The notes beneath the pieces are model-generated. The model had not been told where the DNA came from and searched no databases. It saw nothing but the letters and a program-made list of their open reading frames with translations. From Methylobacterium sp. (lineage in GTDB: Bacteria > Pseudomonadota > Alphaproteobacteria > Rhizobiales > Beijerinckiaceae), in assembly GCA_013823325.1 (NCBI GenBank), contig PNLY01000024.1, positions 1 through 56,456 on the forward strand: a DNA stretch of 56,456 nt, in the 5' to 3' direction. The position numbers and the translations under genes were made by a program. Within the stretch, counting starts at the first letter, position 1. Every line of letters begins with the position of its first letter. Below, in pieces: positions 1-7,476 of this stretch.

Positions 1-89
1 ACGCAGCGTCGGAAGACACCGACGGCCCGAGGTCGGGCGAAGGCGTAAGCGTCATCCGCATGCCTGGCGGGTGCGATTTGGCGCCCGCC

Positions 90-114
90 GGAACTGTTGT
101 TGAGGCGGCCCGTT
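90..114 (+). promoter_or_regulatory. Sigma-EcfG-type (general stress) promoter
   Basis: GGAAC at 90-94, a 16-nt spacer and CGTT at 111-114 match the alphaproteobacterial EcfG/RpoE2 consensus exactly (GGAAC, 16-17 nt, CGTT). A start site near 121 would leave a short leader carrying the AGGAGG at 131-136 of the small gene at 142. That the gene is under stress control is inferred from the motif. Confidence 0.65.
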
Positions 115-141
115 CCTCATTCGGGGGAACAGGAGGTCATC

Positions 142-333
142 ATGCGGGACGGTTCTGGAAACAAGCTGAGCCCCGAAGAGGCGCAGAAAGTGAAATCGAT
201 CCAAGGAACGCCGGACAAGGAGTCTGTCAGCGACATTTCGATCGACCCTAACGCCGATAAGGATACCGGGGAAGCCGACAAACCCAAGGTGCCGCCGCAG
301 GACAAACCGGCGGCGGGAGTTGGCGAGAGCTAG
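142..333 (+). CDS. Small hydrophilic protein, probably stress-induced
   Basis: This 63-residue protein is rich in Lys, Asp, Glu, Pro and Gly, has no Cys and no hydrophobic segment, and is probably disordered. The start at 142 is chosen because AGGAGG (131-136) lies 5 nt upstream; longer reading in the same frame from 97 has no ribosome binding site. An EcfG-like promoter sits just upstream, so a role in the general stress response is plausible. I do not recognise the family. It reads towards the leftward phage-like operon and probably lies outside it. Confidence 0.6.
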   Translation: MRDGSGNKLSPEEAQKVKSIQGTPDKESVSDISIDPNADKDTGEADKPKVPPQDKPAAGVGES

Positions 334-441
334 CGGCGGCGCCTGACCCTCAACTTTTCAATCGGAAAAATGCGGGCGTTGGTACCCGCGCGTTCCGTCG
401 TTTCCGGTCGCGGCAGGGATTTGCCGTACCCCTCCGCGCGG

Positions 442-678
442 CTAGCCGAGGCAGCGTTCCACCTCTTCATCCTCCACCGTCGCGGGCCGCACATTCGTGG
501 CGTAGGTCTCGCCAGTCCGGCTCTGCCATTCATTGAACGAAACACGGGTACCGATCGGCGGAGCCTTGTTCCCAAACGCCGAGCCGTGAACGTACATGCC
601 GGTATGCTCATCTGCGCCGACAGGGCGGATTCGGCCGCTATTTCGACCAGCGGACCATTGGTAAATTTCGCCAATCAT
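442..678 (-). CDS. Cold-shock-domain-like small protein
   Basis: This 78-residue protein follows the cold-shock pattern: a Gly-rich start with a Trp at residue 8, an RIRP segment, a VHGSAF segment near residue 30, and a VSF strand followed by an A-x-NV strand near residues 46-63. Cold-shock domains bind single-stranded nucleic acid, but the aromatic RNP residues are only partly kept, so binding is uncertain. The ATG overlaps the stop of the prohead protease by 4 bp (ATGA), so it is the last gene of the leftward phage-like operon. Such proteins are common small passengers of phage operons. Confidence 0.6.
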   Translation of the reverse strand: MIGEIYQWSAGRNSGRIRPVGADEHTGMYVHGSAFGNKAPPIGTRVSFNEWQSRTGETYATNVRPATVEDEEVERCLG

Positions 679-1280
679 TGCTCATCTCCAAGCCGCTGCA
701 ACGCGGCCCTTAGCCTATCGACGGGGCCTTCAGTGCCTGCGTCAAGCTTGAGGCCCCCAACGGCCTCCCTAAAGCGGTCAAAGGCCGCATCGCTGGCCGA
801 TAAAGGCGTAACCCGCGCCTCGCCGTTCGAGGGGTCATCCACGACGGAGATCTCGAACAGTCTGAGCTCGTCGAGCCAGCGCTTAGTCGGACCCGAGCCT
901 GCCGTCTTCTGAATGACGCTGTAGCCGATCGACAGACCATCCAGAGCGCCTGCATCCATCAGCGACAACAGCCTGCGACCGTAGTCGGTGTCTAGCGCCA
1001 GGAGTTTGCCGCGGACAAAGAGGCCGTGGCCGTCCTCGCGCATCTCTGTCCAAATGCCGATAGGCAAATCGTCCCAGATGTTACCGCTGTCCGCGTGCAT
1101 AAGGCGCATATGCGGAAGCCGCCCCCGACCTTTCCAGGCAGCTAGCGTTTTGGCGAATGCGCCGCGGGAAATCCGGTCGCCGTGGGAATCGAGGTTCTCG
1201 AAGACGGCGCCGTATCCGCTAAACTCGCCTGTCTTCGTGTCGACGCGACGCTCAGTGAGCCTAGTTCTTAGCTGGTCCAT
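675..1280 (-). CDS. HK97-family prohead protease
   Basis: This 201-residue protein has the usual length and fold pattern of the phage prohead (scaffold-processing) serine protease, peptidase family U35/S78. The N-terminal FSGYGAVFENLDSHGDRI segment, a His in the MRLMHAD segment near residue 60 (catalytic His candidate) and the GLSIGY segment with the nucleophilic Ser near residue 105 are all present. In phages it trims scaffold and capsid proteins before DNA packaging. Here no capsid, portal or terminase gene is in view. The ATG at 1280 overlaps the preceding small ORF by 20 bp and has a GAGG 5 nt upstream. Confidence 0.85.
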   Translation of the reverse strand: MDQLRTRLTERRVDTKTGEFSGYGAVFENLDSHGDRISRGAFAKTLAAWKGRGRLPHMRLMHADSGNIWDDLPIGIWTEMREDGHGLFVRGKLLALDTDYGRRLLSLMDAGALDGLSIGYSVIQKTAGSGPTKRWLDELRLFEISVVDDPSNGEARVTPLSASDAAFDRFREAVGGLKLDAGTEGPVDRLRAALQRLGDEQ

Positions 1281-1422
1281 TGCGCCTCGGCGGCGACGGG
1301 CGCCGCTTGTCTGAACCGCGCTCCAGAGCGGCGCGCTTGTTCATGGTCTTGCCGGCCGTGGACGAGCGGTCGATCTGGGTGGCGTATTCGGCGCGTGGCC
1401 CTAGTGCCGTTTCCTTGGTCAC
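1261..1422 (-). CDS. Small basic phage-operon protein (53 aa, GTG start)
   Basis: This 53-residue ORF starts with GTG at 1422, 4 bp inside the stop of the upstream gene (GTGA overlap), with GAGGG about 7 nt upstream. It ends 20 bp inside the prohead protease. It is Lys/Arg-rich with a Pro/Arg C-terminal tail and no membrane segment. Its translational coupling on both sides is the main evidence. I do not recognise a family; a small scaffold, head-completion or DNA-binding role would be guesswork. Confidence 0.45.
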   Translation of the reverse strand: MTKETALGPRAEYATQIDRSSTAGKTMNKRAALERGSDKRRPSPPRRNGPAKN

Positions 1423-2015
1423 AGGTAGCCCTCGGGAACGTCACGCTCGGCGATGTACCCGCGGCGGACACCGTCGCGCAGGGCGTAACTGGCGTGGTCA
1501 TTGCGCTTTCCCGGGGTGCCGAAGAGGTCGCTGCCAAAGTCGTGGAGGCCGCCCGAGTCGAAGCCCGCCACTTCAAGCCGATGGCGAATTTCGCCCAGTT
1601 TCGCGTGAGCTGCGACGGCCTTGGCGAGATGCTCGAAACATTCTCGAGCAAGCGCCTGCTGCTCAGGCCGGAACTCCCGCGCGACCAAGCCGGAGGCCGT
1701 CAGGCGCTCGGCACGGATCAGACAGGAAAGCTCATGCAGCGCGTCCTTTACGAGTTCGCGGCGCTTCGCCAACGCTGACAAGCGTTCGCGTACGTCTGCT
1801 GGCGGTTCATATGCCGAGCCGCGGATAAGGGCATCCACCTGAGTTTTCCGATCGTCGGCGAACCGGGCTGAGGCTTGTTCCTGCGCGATCTGCCGGCACT
1901 CGTCCTCGATGGAGCGCTGCTCGACAATAAGAGCGGAGTGCCGTCGCTGCAGGTCTCGCAACTCCGGTGAGATGTCTTCAGGACTCGGAATGGGCTTGTT
2001 GAAGTTTACCTTCAC
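1419..2015 (-). CDS. Coiled-coil phage-operon protein, unknown function
   Basis: The protein has 198 residues and is rich in Glu, Arg, Ala and Gln, with long predicted helices over about residues 20-150, suggesting coiled coil. I choose the GTG at 2015 because it overlaps the upstream stop by 4 bp (GTGA) and has GGAG 8 nt upstream; the longer ATG frame from 2072 would run back into the upstream gene. The C-terminal third is richer in Gly and Asp. It lies two genes upstream of the prohead protease. Function unknown. Confidence 0.6.
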   Translation of the reverse strand: MKVNFNKPIPSPEDISPELRDLQRRHSALIVEQRSIEDECRQIAQEQASARFADDRKTQVDALIRGSAYEPPADVRERLSALAKRRELVKDALHELSCLIRAERLTASGLVAREFRPEQQALARECFEHLAKAVAAHAKLGEIRHRLEVAGFDSGGLHDFGSDLFGTPGKRNDHASYALRDGVRRGYIAERDVPEGYL

Positions 2016-2509
2016 AACTGAGCTCCAGACGTGGGAAGAAGCGCGCGGGCAATCTGCGCGATGGCGCGACATTCGATGGCAATGAAGCGCTGCAGACCGC
2101 GCTGAGGGCCTGCGGCGCGATAGACGGCGCTGCCAAGGAACGCGACATTGTCGCTGACGACCACCTTGTCATCGCGAAAGTTAGTGTCTCCACTGCGCCA
2201 GCCTGCGGCTTCCTCCACCAAGTCGGTGAGGGCGGTTTCGAGATCCAGGTGATTGTTGCCGCTGTGCAGGGGCATTGAGCCGAGCGCCTGGCCGTGACGA
2301 ACCGCGTCCTTGATGGAGGGGCCGGCAAGAGAAAGGAGGGCGCGAGAGATGGTCCGAGGCGTTGGCGGCGGGGAAACCGGGCGACCAGAATCGATGCGGC
2401 CGGAGGCCTTTAGGGCGCTGATGACCTGGCGAACGAATGGTTTGGGCAAATGTAGATGCTCAACGAATACGTCAACAACGTCTCCAGCGAGCGGAATGGA
2501 ATTGGTCAT
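2012..2509 (-). CDS. Phage-operon protein with possible helix-turn-helix
   Basis: From the ATG at 2509 the protein has 165 residues. Residues about 9-45 form a VFVEHLHLPKPFVRQVISALKASGRID segment that reads like a winged helix or HTH followed by a Pro-rich linker, so DNA binding is possible but unproven. The longer start at 2590 adds a segment that overlaps a hairpin region and is less likely. The gene is the first of a run joined by 4-bp overlaps down to the cold-shock-like gene. Family not recognised. Confidence 0.55.
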   Translation of the reverse strand: MTNSIPLAGDVVDVFVEHLHLPKPFVRQVISALKASGRIDSGRPVSPPPTPRTISRALLSLAGPSIKDAVRHGQALGSMPLHSGNNHLDLETALTDLVEEAAGWRSGDTNFRDDKVVVSDNVAFLGSAVYRAAGPQRGLQRFIAIECRAIAQIARALLPTSGAQL

Positions 2510-2592
2510 TGAATGAAAACCAGAGATTGAAAGCGAAAAAGAAAGCGCCCGGCGAACGGCCAGGGCGCAGTACAATTGCCGGGAGGGCAAAA

Positions 2593-2610
2593 GAGGGAAT
2601 TGCTTCCCTC
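2593..2610 (-). terminator. Hairpin between two phage-operon genes, possible attenuator
   Basis: A perfect 7-bp stem (GAGGGAA at 2593-2599 and TTCCCTC at 2604-2610) with a 4-nt loop lies between the genes at 2645 and 2509. On the minus strand the stem is followed by TTTTG, so it could act as a weak intrinsic terminator or attenuator separating the two transcription segments. Confidence 0.4.
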
Positions 2611-2644
2611 CTACCCATAATGCGAAGACGCTGCAAAAAAGGGA

Positions 2645-3841
2645 CTAAGCAGCTTCTCGGATATCTGAATGTGCGTCTTGAAGTGCCGCGTATGTCTCGA
2701 CCGCAACGCGTAACTCATCGCATACAATTGGAAAAATATCGCGACCGCGGCGCTCTGCAGTCTTTTCGACAGCGCCGAGCAACTGACCAATTTCTTCGAA
2801 CTTCCGAGCCCGGTAATTATTAAGGATCGTGACCGTCTCCTCACACAACAGGTCGCACAAATAAGCAAGTTCATGCCGAGCGTCGTCGATCGAATCCGGT
2901 GACAGAGTTTCGCGCGCCGGTGGCGGCGCAGACTTTCGCTCGGTGAACTCCAGCTTGGAGTGCATAGGGACGACGATCTCGACCGTCTTCCCGCCGTTCC
3001 TAAAGCGCTTGAACTGACCGATCACGGAACCGGCGCGGACGCCATTGTTGTACCCCTCGTCGGCATGCACGGGGGCTTCCGCGTCATCGTCCTCAGCGTC
3101 CTCACCCTGCGGCGTGTCGGGCGATCCGTTGTGAAACCGGTCCACCGCAACGAGGCCAGCCTCATCGTCTTCGACGGCTTCCTCCTCGGCGTCGTCAAGT
3201 TCGATGTCGAGGTTATCATTCTCGGCATCCGCGCCGCGTAGGCCGTCTGCAAACTTGATATCGCCTGCACGGATCAGCCGGCCCGAGAAGGTCGATTTGG
3301 CAACCTTGCCACCGACGATGACCACGCGACTGCGCGTCTCGACGATCTCAATCGCGCGCTCTTGGCCATCGATGACCGCGGTTTTGATGTTGCGGCCTTC
3401 GGCACGGAGCGCTTCTGCCTCAGCAGGATCGATGCGGCGAACTAGGCTCTCGGTCTTCTCCGCCGTCTCAACCCCTGTCAGAAGTTTGTCGAGTTGGCGC
3501 CTTATCGCGGCGGTCTTGTTTGGCAGCCAGTCCCGGCTGACGCCCTCGACGGAGGGCCCTGCCTGCTGATCCTCCCCGTCATCATCGCGATCGTCATCTA
3601 CTAACCCGGCCCCGGCCATCCAGCTTGACTGGACAACGTCCGCCTCTGCCGCTTCCCATAAAGCCTTCCATCGCAAAATGGGGCGGCACCGGTCGGCTAA
3701 CGCGGCGTGCCGCGGCGCCTTCGACGTCGCAGCGCGCGGGAAGATTTTTCCGTCCATAATCGGTGCGGTGGCGGCCCATGCCGCTACGGCGGCACGATGC
3801 TGTTCGGGCGTCCTAAGGTTGTCATTGGAAGCGATGTTCAT
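2645..3841 (-). CDS. Acidic protein of unknown function, first gene of phage operon
   Basis: The start at 3841 has GGGAGG about 7 nt upstream; the ORF reaches further back to 3865 without a site. The protein has 398 residues. The N-terminal part (1-170) is mixed, residues about 170-215 hold a compact strand-rich segment with VVIVGGK, residues about 220-270 are strongly acidic (runs of Asp and Glu), and the C-terminal 100 residues are helical and charged. No catalytic motif or membrane segment is visible and I do not recognise a family. It heads the leftward operon that ends with the prohead protease and cold-shock-like genes. Confidence 0.65.
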   Translation of the reverse strand: MNIASNDNLRTPEQHRAAVAAWAATAPIMDGKIFPRAATSKAPRHAALADRCRPILRWKALWEAAEADVVQSSWMAGAGLVDDDRDDDGEDQQAGPSVEGVSRDWLPNKTAAIRRQLDKLLTGVETAEKTESLVRRIDPAEAEALRAEGRNIKTAVIDGQERAIEIVETRSRVVIVGGKVAKSTFSGRLIRAGDIKFADGLRGADAENDNLDIELDDAEEEAVEDDEAGLVAVDRFHNGSPDTPQGEDAEDDDAEAPVHADEGYNNGVRAGSVIGQFKRFRNGGKTVEIVVPMHSKLEFTERKSAPPPARETLSPDSIDDARHELAYLCDLLCEETVTILNNYRARKFEEIGQLLGAVEKTAERRGRDIFPIVCDELRVAVETYAALQDAHSDIREAA

Positions 3842-4150
3842 GGTTTGCCCTCCCAGGCAGTTCAAACGTACTTTCCCGGCCCACAGGCGGGCGCTGGCGG
3901 CTATTTCAGATATAGGCGGTAGGTGAGTAGCAGAGCGAGTCGGATGGCCGGCTATGGCGCTCTCATACTAAATTTAGTCCCTCAGCGAGCGAAACGTCAA
4001 GGAATCGCTACATCTAGTAGGAAGATGTGGATCAGAGGGGTAAGCTTCAAGGCGCATCCTAACCACTTGATGGTCCTGACGGATTCGCCCGGCTGTTGCT
4101 CCGTGGTCCGTCCGTTTCCTGACGTCATGCGCCGCGATTTCGGTGCCCCC
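3842..4150. other. Intergenic region, probable promoter of leftward operon
   Basis: About 310 bp without a convincing gene. The strong ribosome binding site of the 3841 gene lies at its left end. An ORF can be read rightward from 3923, but its first 90 codons lack a start site and look non-coding. Confidence 0.4.
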
Positions 4151-4175
4151 GGAACAATCCCTGCCAAGCCGCGTT
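4151..4175 (+). promoter_or_regulatory. Second sigma-EcfG-type promoter
   Basis: GGAAC at 4151-4155, a 16-nt spacer and CGTT at 4172-4175 match the EcfG consensus exactly. The spacing to GGGGAGG (4187-4193) and the ATG at 4199 is what a short-leader transcript would have. Confidence 0.6.
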
Positions 4176-4198
4176 CATGCGCGCCAGGGGAGGCTGCA

Positions 4199-4297
4199 AT
4201 GTTGGTAAGTGGTGGGACTGTCGGTGTCCTTTTGCGAGTTGGGATCGTTGTCGTGCTAGCCGCGGGCGTGGTCCTGCCGGTCTTGTTGTGGCGGTAG
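4199..4297 (+). CDS. Single-pass membrane micropeptide (32 aa)
   Basis: A 32-residue ORF with GGGGAGG ending 5 nt before its ATG and an EcfG-like promoter directly upstream. Residues about 8-30 are a run of Val, Leu, Ile, Gly and Ala typical of one transmembrane helix, bounded by Arg at 13 and a C-terminal Trp-Arg. Small hydrophobic peptides of this kind often modulate membrane proteins or respond to stress. No homolog is recognised and the function is unknown. Confidence 0.45.
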   Translation: MLVSGGTVGVLLRVGIVVVLAAGVVLPVLLWR

Positions 4298-4443
4298 TCG
4301 GCCAAAGCAGTGACCGGACCTTTCCCGCTCCGCGTAATCGTTACTTACACCCACAAACTTTGGTTGGCCCGCAGCTTGCGGTTACCGCTTCGCTGTGCCT
4401 GTGCCGACCCAGTTTGAAACAGAATGTGTTGAGTGGGGTCACC

Positions 4444-4596
4444 ATGAAGCAAAAACGAGATCGCCTACGGTTTCTCTCGATAATGGCACAGGCACGCAAG
4501 AAACGACGAAAGGCAAGACTCGCCGCGCAAGCCAGGCCGACGGAGCTGAGGCTCGTTTGGTCATCCGACTGGAGAGAGGATCCTGTCGAAAAGTAG
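4444..4596 (+). CDS. Small basic protein (50 aa), tentative
   Basis: A 50-residue ORF starts at 4444 with GTGGGG about 6 nt upstream. The first 30 residues hold clusters of Lys and Arg and one Met-Ala-Gln-Ala helix, giving a strongly basic N-terminus suited to nucleic-acid contact; the tail is acidic. It follows the micropeptide gene in the same direction with a 146-nt gap. The only support is the start site and composition, so it may be spurious. Confidence 0.3.
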   Translation: MKQKRDRLRFLSIMAQARKKRRKARLAAQARPTELRLVWSSDWREDPVEK

Positions 4597-4730
4597 CCTG
4601 AGCCTCGCGCGCGCTGTGCGTGATCGCGCGCGTGAGTCCTCATAGCTTTTCTTGAGTTAGCGTTCGTGCTCGAGGACGGCGCCGTTCCGGCGATTCAGAG
4701 GCTCCGAGGATTGGGCCCCCCGGAGGTACG

Positions 4731-5714
4731 CTATTTTCGCTTTTTTGGTGGATACAGATCTTTAACTCGTTTGACCTCGTCGGATCCGGGGATAATTTCT
4801 ACCAGTTGAATTAGGATTTTGCCTTCTTTGAATACTTTTGGCGGCTCAGATTCAAAATGCTTTATTAGGTTTAGCGCGAATTCCTCAGCAAACGACGGTC
4901 CAATCGGCGGAGGATTTGCTATCAACAATAACTCCTTGGCAATCTGACTTAAAGCTTGGCAGGGAAAATCGAATGTCAGTTTTGCTTCGCCATTATTTAC
5001 GACGCGAACCCCAAATTCACGACCGTCGAAGACGATATAACTGTTTGGTTCGAGTTCGACATTCCAGTACAAGCCACCCGCTGAGCTTGGGGAGCTTGCC
5101 AACCCCAGCTCCTCCATAAACATCCTGTGCTCAAATTCGGGTGTCTGGCTCTCCTCATAATTAGGAACAACTTCTCCACTAAATGCAAAAGAAAAGTATT
5201 TTGAAATAGAATCCGCTTCCTTTCTCGATATCGCCGATATAAATTGCAATGTTCTTAATGAAAAAGATCCGGGCTGTCGAATTTCTCCAGCAAGTATTCT
5301 TGAATAAAGCCTTCTGAGATCGTCAGATGTTTTATCTTCTGCGCTTCGTGAGAATGTATTTAGCCAATCGTCCTCAATTTCGCTCAATGCATCTGAAGGG
5401 CCGGGGTTGGTAGCGATTTCTTCCAGTGCCAATCGGCCAATTTCGGTGCGATTTTCAACCTTGCGGCTATCTTCTGTATTCTGAGTAATCGCGCGTTGCG
5501 AAACCTCAGCGACTGCGGTCACCTTGCCCGTATTGGCGTCGACCCGAGCTGTAAGGTTTTGGCCCACGGATAGTACAACTGCACTCACCGCCTTATCCAA
5601 ATTCTTCAGCGTCTGCGGCATGGGAGGCAGGCCAGGGAGCCGAACACCGAGCCACTCTGACAGCGCTTCGCGGATGGACGGAAGCGGTGGCTTGTCGTCG
5701 TCGCTCTTCGGCAT
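4731..5714 (-). CDS. DUF2806-family protein
   Basis: The ATG at 5714 has a GGGGGA purine run 5 nt upstream; the ORF extends further but crosses the palindrome cluster. The protein has 327 residues. Residues about 65-150 carry the DUF2806 pattern: an EDDWLNTF segment, a helix with LRRLYSRILAGEI, then PGSFSLRTL. The C-terminal half is mixed alpha/beta and ends in a Lys/Arg tail. The family's function is not established. Its codons are markedly AT-richer than its neighbours, which suggests recent acquisition. It is a separate transcription unit, 3' to the RepA-like operon and the repeat cluster. Confidence 0.7.
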   Translation of the reverse strand: MPKSDDDKPPLPSIREALSEWLGVRLPGLPPMPQTLKNLDKAVSAVVLSVGQNLTARVDANTGKVTAVAEVSQRAITQNTEDSRKVENRTEIGRLALEEIATNPGPSDALSEIEDDWLNTFSRSAEDKTSDDLRRLYSRILAGEIRQPGSFSLRTLQFISAISRKEADSISKYFSFAFSGEVVPNYEESQTPEFEHRMFMEELGLASSPSSAGGLYWNVELEPNSYIVFDGREFGVRVVNNGEAKLTFDFPCQALSQIAKELLLIANPPPIGPSFAEEFALNLIKHFESEPPKVFKEGKILIQLVEIIPGSDEVKRVKDLYPPKKRK

Positions 5715-5776
5715 ATTGTCCCCCGCAACCTCAGATGAGCAGAGGATAAGCTTGCAACCTCCACCGGCACAACAGA

Positions 5777-5887
5777 CGGAACAACGGAACACATCTAAAG
5801 ATGTGTTCCGTTCCGTTCCGCCTGTCCCGGATGCCCAGAAATGCCGGAACGCCGGAACAAGACGGAACATGTTCAGCTATGTTCCGT
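5777..5887. repeat. Cluster of CGGAAC/GTTCCG repeats, iteron-like
   Basis: Nine copies of CGGAAC or its complement lie in 111 bp: CGGAAC at 5777, 5785, 5845, 5853 and 5863, and GTTCCG at 5805, 5810, 5815 and 5881. Several are paired as inverted repeats (5784-5811, and 5862-5870 with 5879-5887). The cluster begins in the stop region of the RepA-like ATPase gene and lies upstream of the DUF2806 start. Candidate roles are a replication origin (iterons) or an operator array. Confidence 0.6.
5784..5811. repeat. Perfect 28-nt palindrome (13-bp arms, 2-nt spacer)
   Basis: Arm 5784-5796 (ACGGAACACATCT) is exactly repeated in reverse complement at 5799-5811, with AA between. It lies about 70 nt upstream of the DUF2806 start codon at 5714. 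It could be a protein-binding site or a cruciform; there is no T-tract on either side to support a terminator. Confidence 0.6.
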
Positions 5888-7112
5888 CATCGCAGGCGCT
5901 AAATACGCCCGCCTCCTCAGTTGTCAGGCCGCCATCTAGAAGCGCTCGCCGAACTCGCTGAAAGCGAACCTTCAGGATATCAGGCTTGTCAGTGGGGTAC
6001 TCGGCATAAAAGGCCGTGCGCCATTCTTCGACGGTCGCAGCACCAATCTTGCGTAAGCAGTGCATGGCGACGGCGTTGTGTCCCCTGAGTGTCGCCCCGA
6101 ACGCCTTTGCCGCCTCCTTCGCGTCGTCCTGCACGATTACGGGCGCAGTCGTCGGGTTGCCCTCCTCGTCCTCGCCGACCGTTACCGACTCCATGCGGAA
6201 GGTAGTGACAACGCCGTCTTCGGCATCGTTGGCGCCATCGCATTCGAGGACAAAACAGCCGCCACCCTTCTTCTTCACCATGAAGCTGGCGTCGACCGCG
6301 CCGTCTAGGTCGATGGCGCCCTTACCACGCTCGCCGGACCATGCTGTGTGATGGATCACGGTGACATGTGTGCCGGTCTCTTTGAGCATCAGGTCGCAGT
6401 TCGCGACGAAGCGGCCCATGTCCTTCGAAGCGTTCTGGTCCCCTGGCCCGAAGACACGCGTCAGAGTGTCGATGATGATCCAAACGCAGGCTTGTCCGCA
6501 CTGGCGCTCGGCCTCGCGGATAGCCGCAACGAGGGCTCTGGTGTCCACGTTCGCGCTGGTCATGTCGATGAAGCCGCCGAGCACTAACAGCGGTATCTTT
6601 CCGATGCCGTAACGCTTTCGGAATGCCGCCATCCGGCGCTCTGTGAGCTTCTTGCGCTCGGCCGCGATGTAGACAACGAAGCCCTGCCTGACCTTCCTGC
6701 CGTGCCAGTCCATGCCCGCCGCGACGTGGCAGGCTATGTCGGTCATGATGGCTGACTTGCCAGTACCGGGCAGGCCGCTGGCCATCGTGAACTCACCATC
6801 GCCGAGTACGCCCTTCACGAACGTCTTCTTGACCTGCGTCGTATCGATGTCGGCGAACCACGTCAGGTCGAAGCGGCCGGTACCGGCGGGGCGGTTGTCG
6901 TTGGCTGGAGTAGGTTGCCGCCGGGCAGCTCGGGCGGCCTTATCTTCGGCGTCCTTCGCCTCGAGCAGACGGGCGTTGGTCTTGCGCCAGACGGCGAGCC
7001 AAGGGTGCTTGGCAGGATCCGCGTCATCGGCGCAGACAATCAGTGGACCCGGGCGGTAAGGCGTGTCTGTGCGACGGTCGTCGTCCGTAAGCTCAGGCGC
7101 AGCTTCGGTCAT
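5877..7112 (-). CDS. RepA-like AAA/RecA-fold ATPase (AAA_25)
   Basis: The 411-residue protein has an N-terminal linker rich in Ala, Arg and Asp (1-80) followed by a RecA-fold core. Walker A GLPGTGKS is at 113-120, a YIAAE strand near 145 fits motif 1a, WIIIDTL near 209 is Walker B, and HHTAWSG near 250 matches the sensor segment of hexameric RepA/DnaB-type helicases. Such proteins act as replicative helicases of plasmids, phages and satellites. It overlaps the upstream small gene by 20 bp. The repeat cluster that starts at its 3' end would fit an origin. Helicase activity itself is inferred. Confidence 0.75.
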   Translation of the reverse strand: MTEAAPELTDDDRRTDTPYRPGPLIVCADDADPAKHPWLAVWRKTNARLLEAKDAEDKAARAARRQPTPANDNRPAGTGRFDLTWFADIDTTQVKKTFVKGVLGDGEFTMASGLPGTGKSAIMTDIACHVAAGMDWHGRKVRQGFVVYIAAERKKLTERRMAAFRKRYGIGKIPLLVLGGFIDMTSANVDTRALVAAIREAERQCGQACVWIIIDTLTRVFGPGDQNASKDMGRFVANCDLMLKETGTHVTVIHHTAWSGERGKGAIDLDGAVDASFMVKKKGGGCFVLECDGANDAEDGVVTTFRMESVTVGEDEEGNPTTAPVIVQDDAKEAAKAFGATLRGHNAVAMHCLRKIGAATVEEWRTAFYAEYPTDKPDILKVRFQRVRRALLDGGLTTEEAGVFSACDDGT

Positions 7113-7347
7113 TCAGGGTGTTCCCGTTCATGTGCGCCACAGCGGCGCGGGTAATTTTTGAGGCAACGGCGGGGGTGAAGGTCGCCGCTCGTCGAGTGCC
7201 GACCTTGGGAGCGCTGACGCGGTACTGACCGTCCGGCTGCCGTACTAGCCGCATGCCGCAAAGGCGAAGCCCATCGCTAATCTGAACGTCGAAGTGCGCG
7301 AGTGTCGGCCCGTCTGGTGAGGCGGGCCAGAATGCAGTGATATTCAA
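7093..7347 (-). CDS. SpoVG-like small protein (TTG start)
   Basis: A TTG at 7347 has GGAGG exactly 6 nt upstream, whereas the ATG at 7416 has no site; the TTG gives an 84-residue protein. Its pattern, a strand pair ending in DVQISDGLRLCGMRLV and then a YRVSAPKVG segment, resembles the SpoVG fold, which binds nucleic acid in other bacteria. It is the first gene of the two-gene operon with the RepA-like ATPase, overlapping it by 20 bp. The family assignment is from pattern only. Confidence 0.45.
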   Translation of the reverse strand: MNITAFWPASPDGPTLAHFDVQISDGLRLCGMRLVRQPDGQYRVSAPKVGTRRAATFTPAVASKITRAAVAHMNGNTLNDRSCA

Positions 7348-7476
7348 GTGTGTCCTCCATGGACGTATACCCAAATGGGCGCGAGCCCGCTCGCGGAATT
7401 GCGGGCGGATAAGCATGGTTGACGGCCTAAAAATCCTTACGTATGGCTTATGTCATCGCAACAGAGGTCTTACGAT

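Noticed and set aside
5784..5811. Palindrome as an intrinsic terminator of the RepA-like operon
   Set aside because: There is no T-tract on either strand and it sits in a cluster of hexamer repeats, so a protein-binding role fits better.
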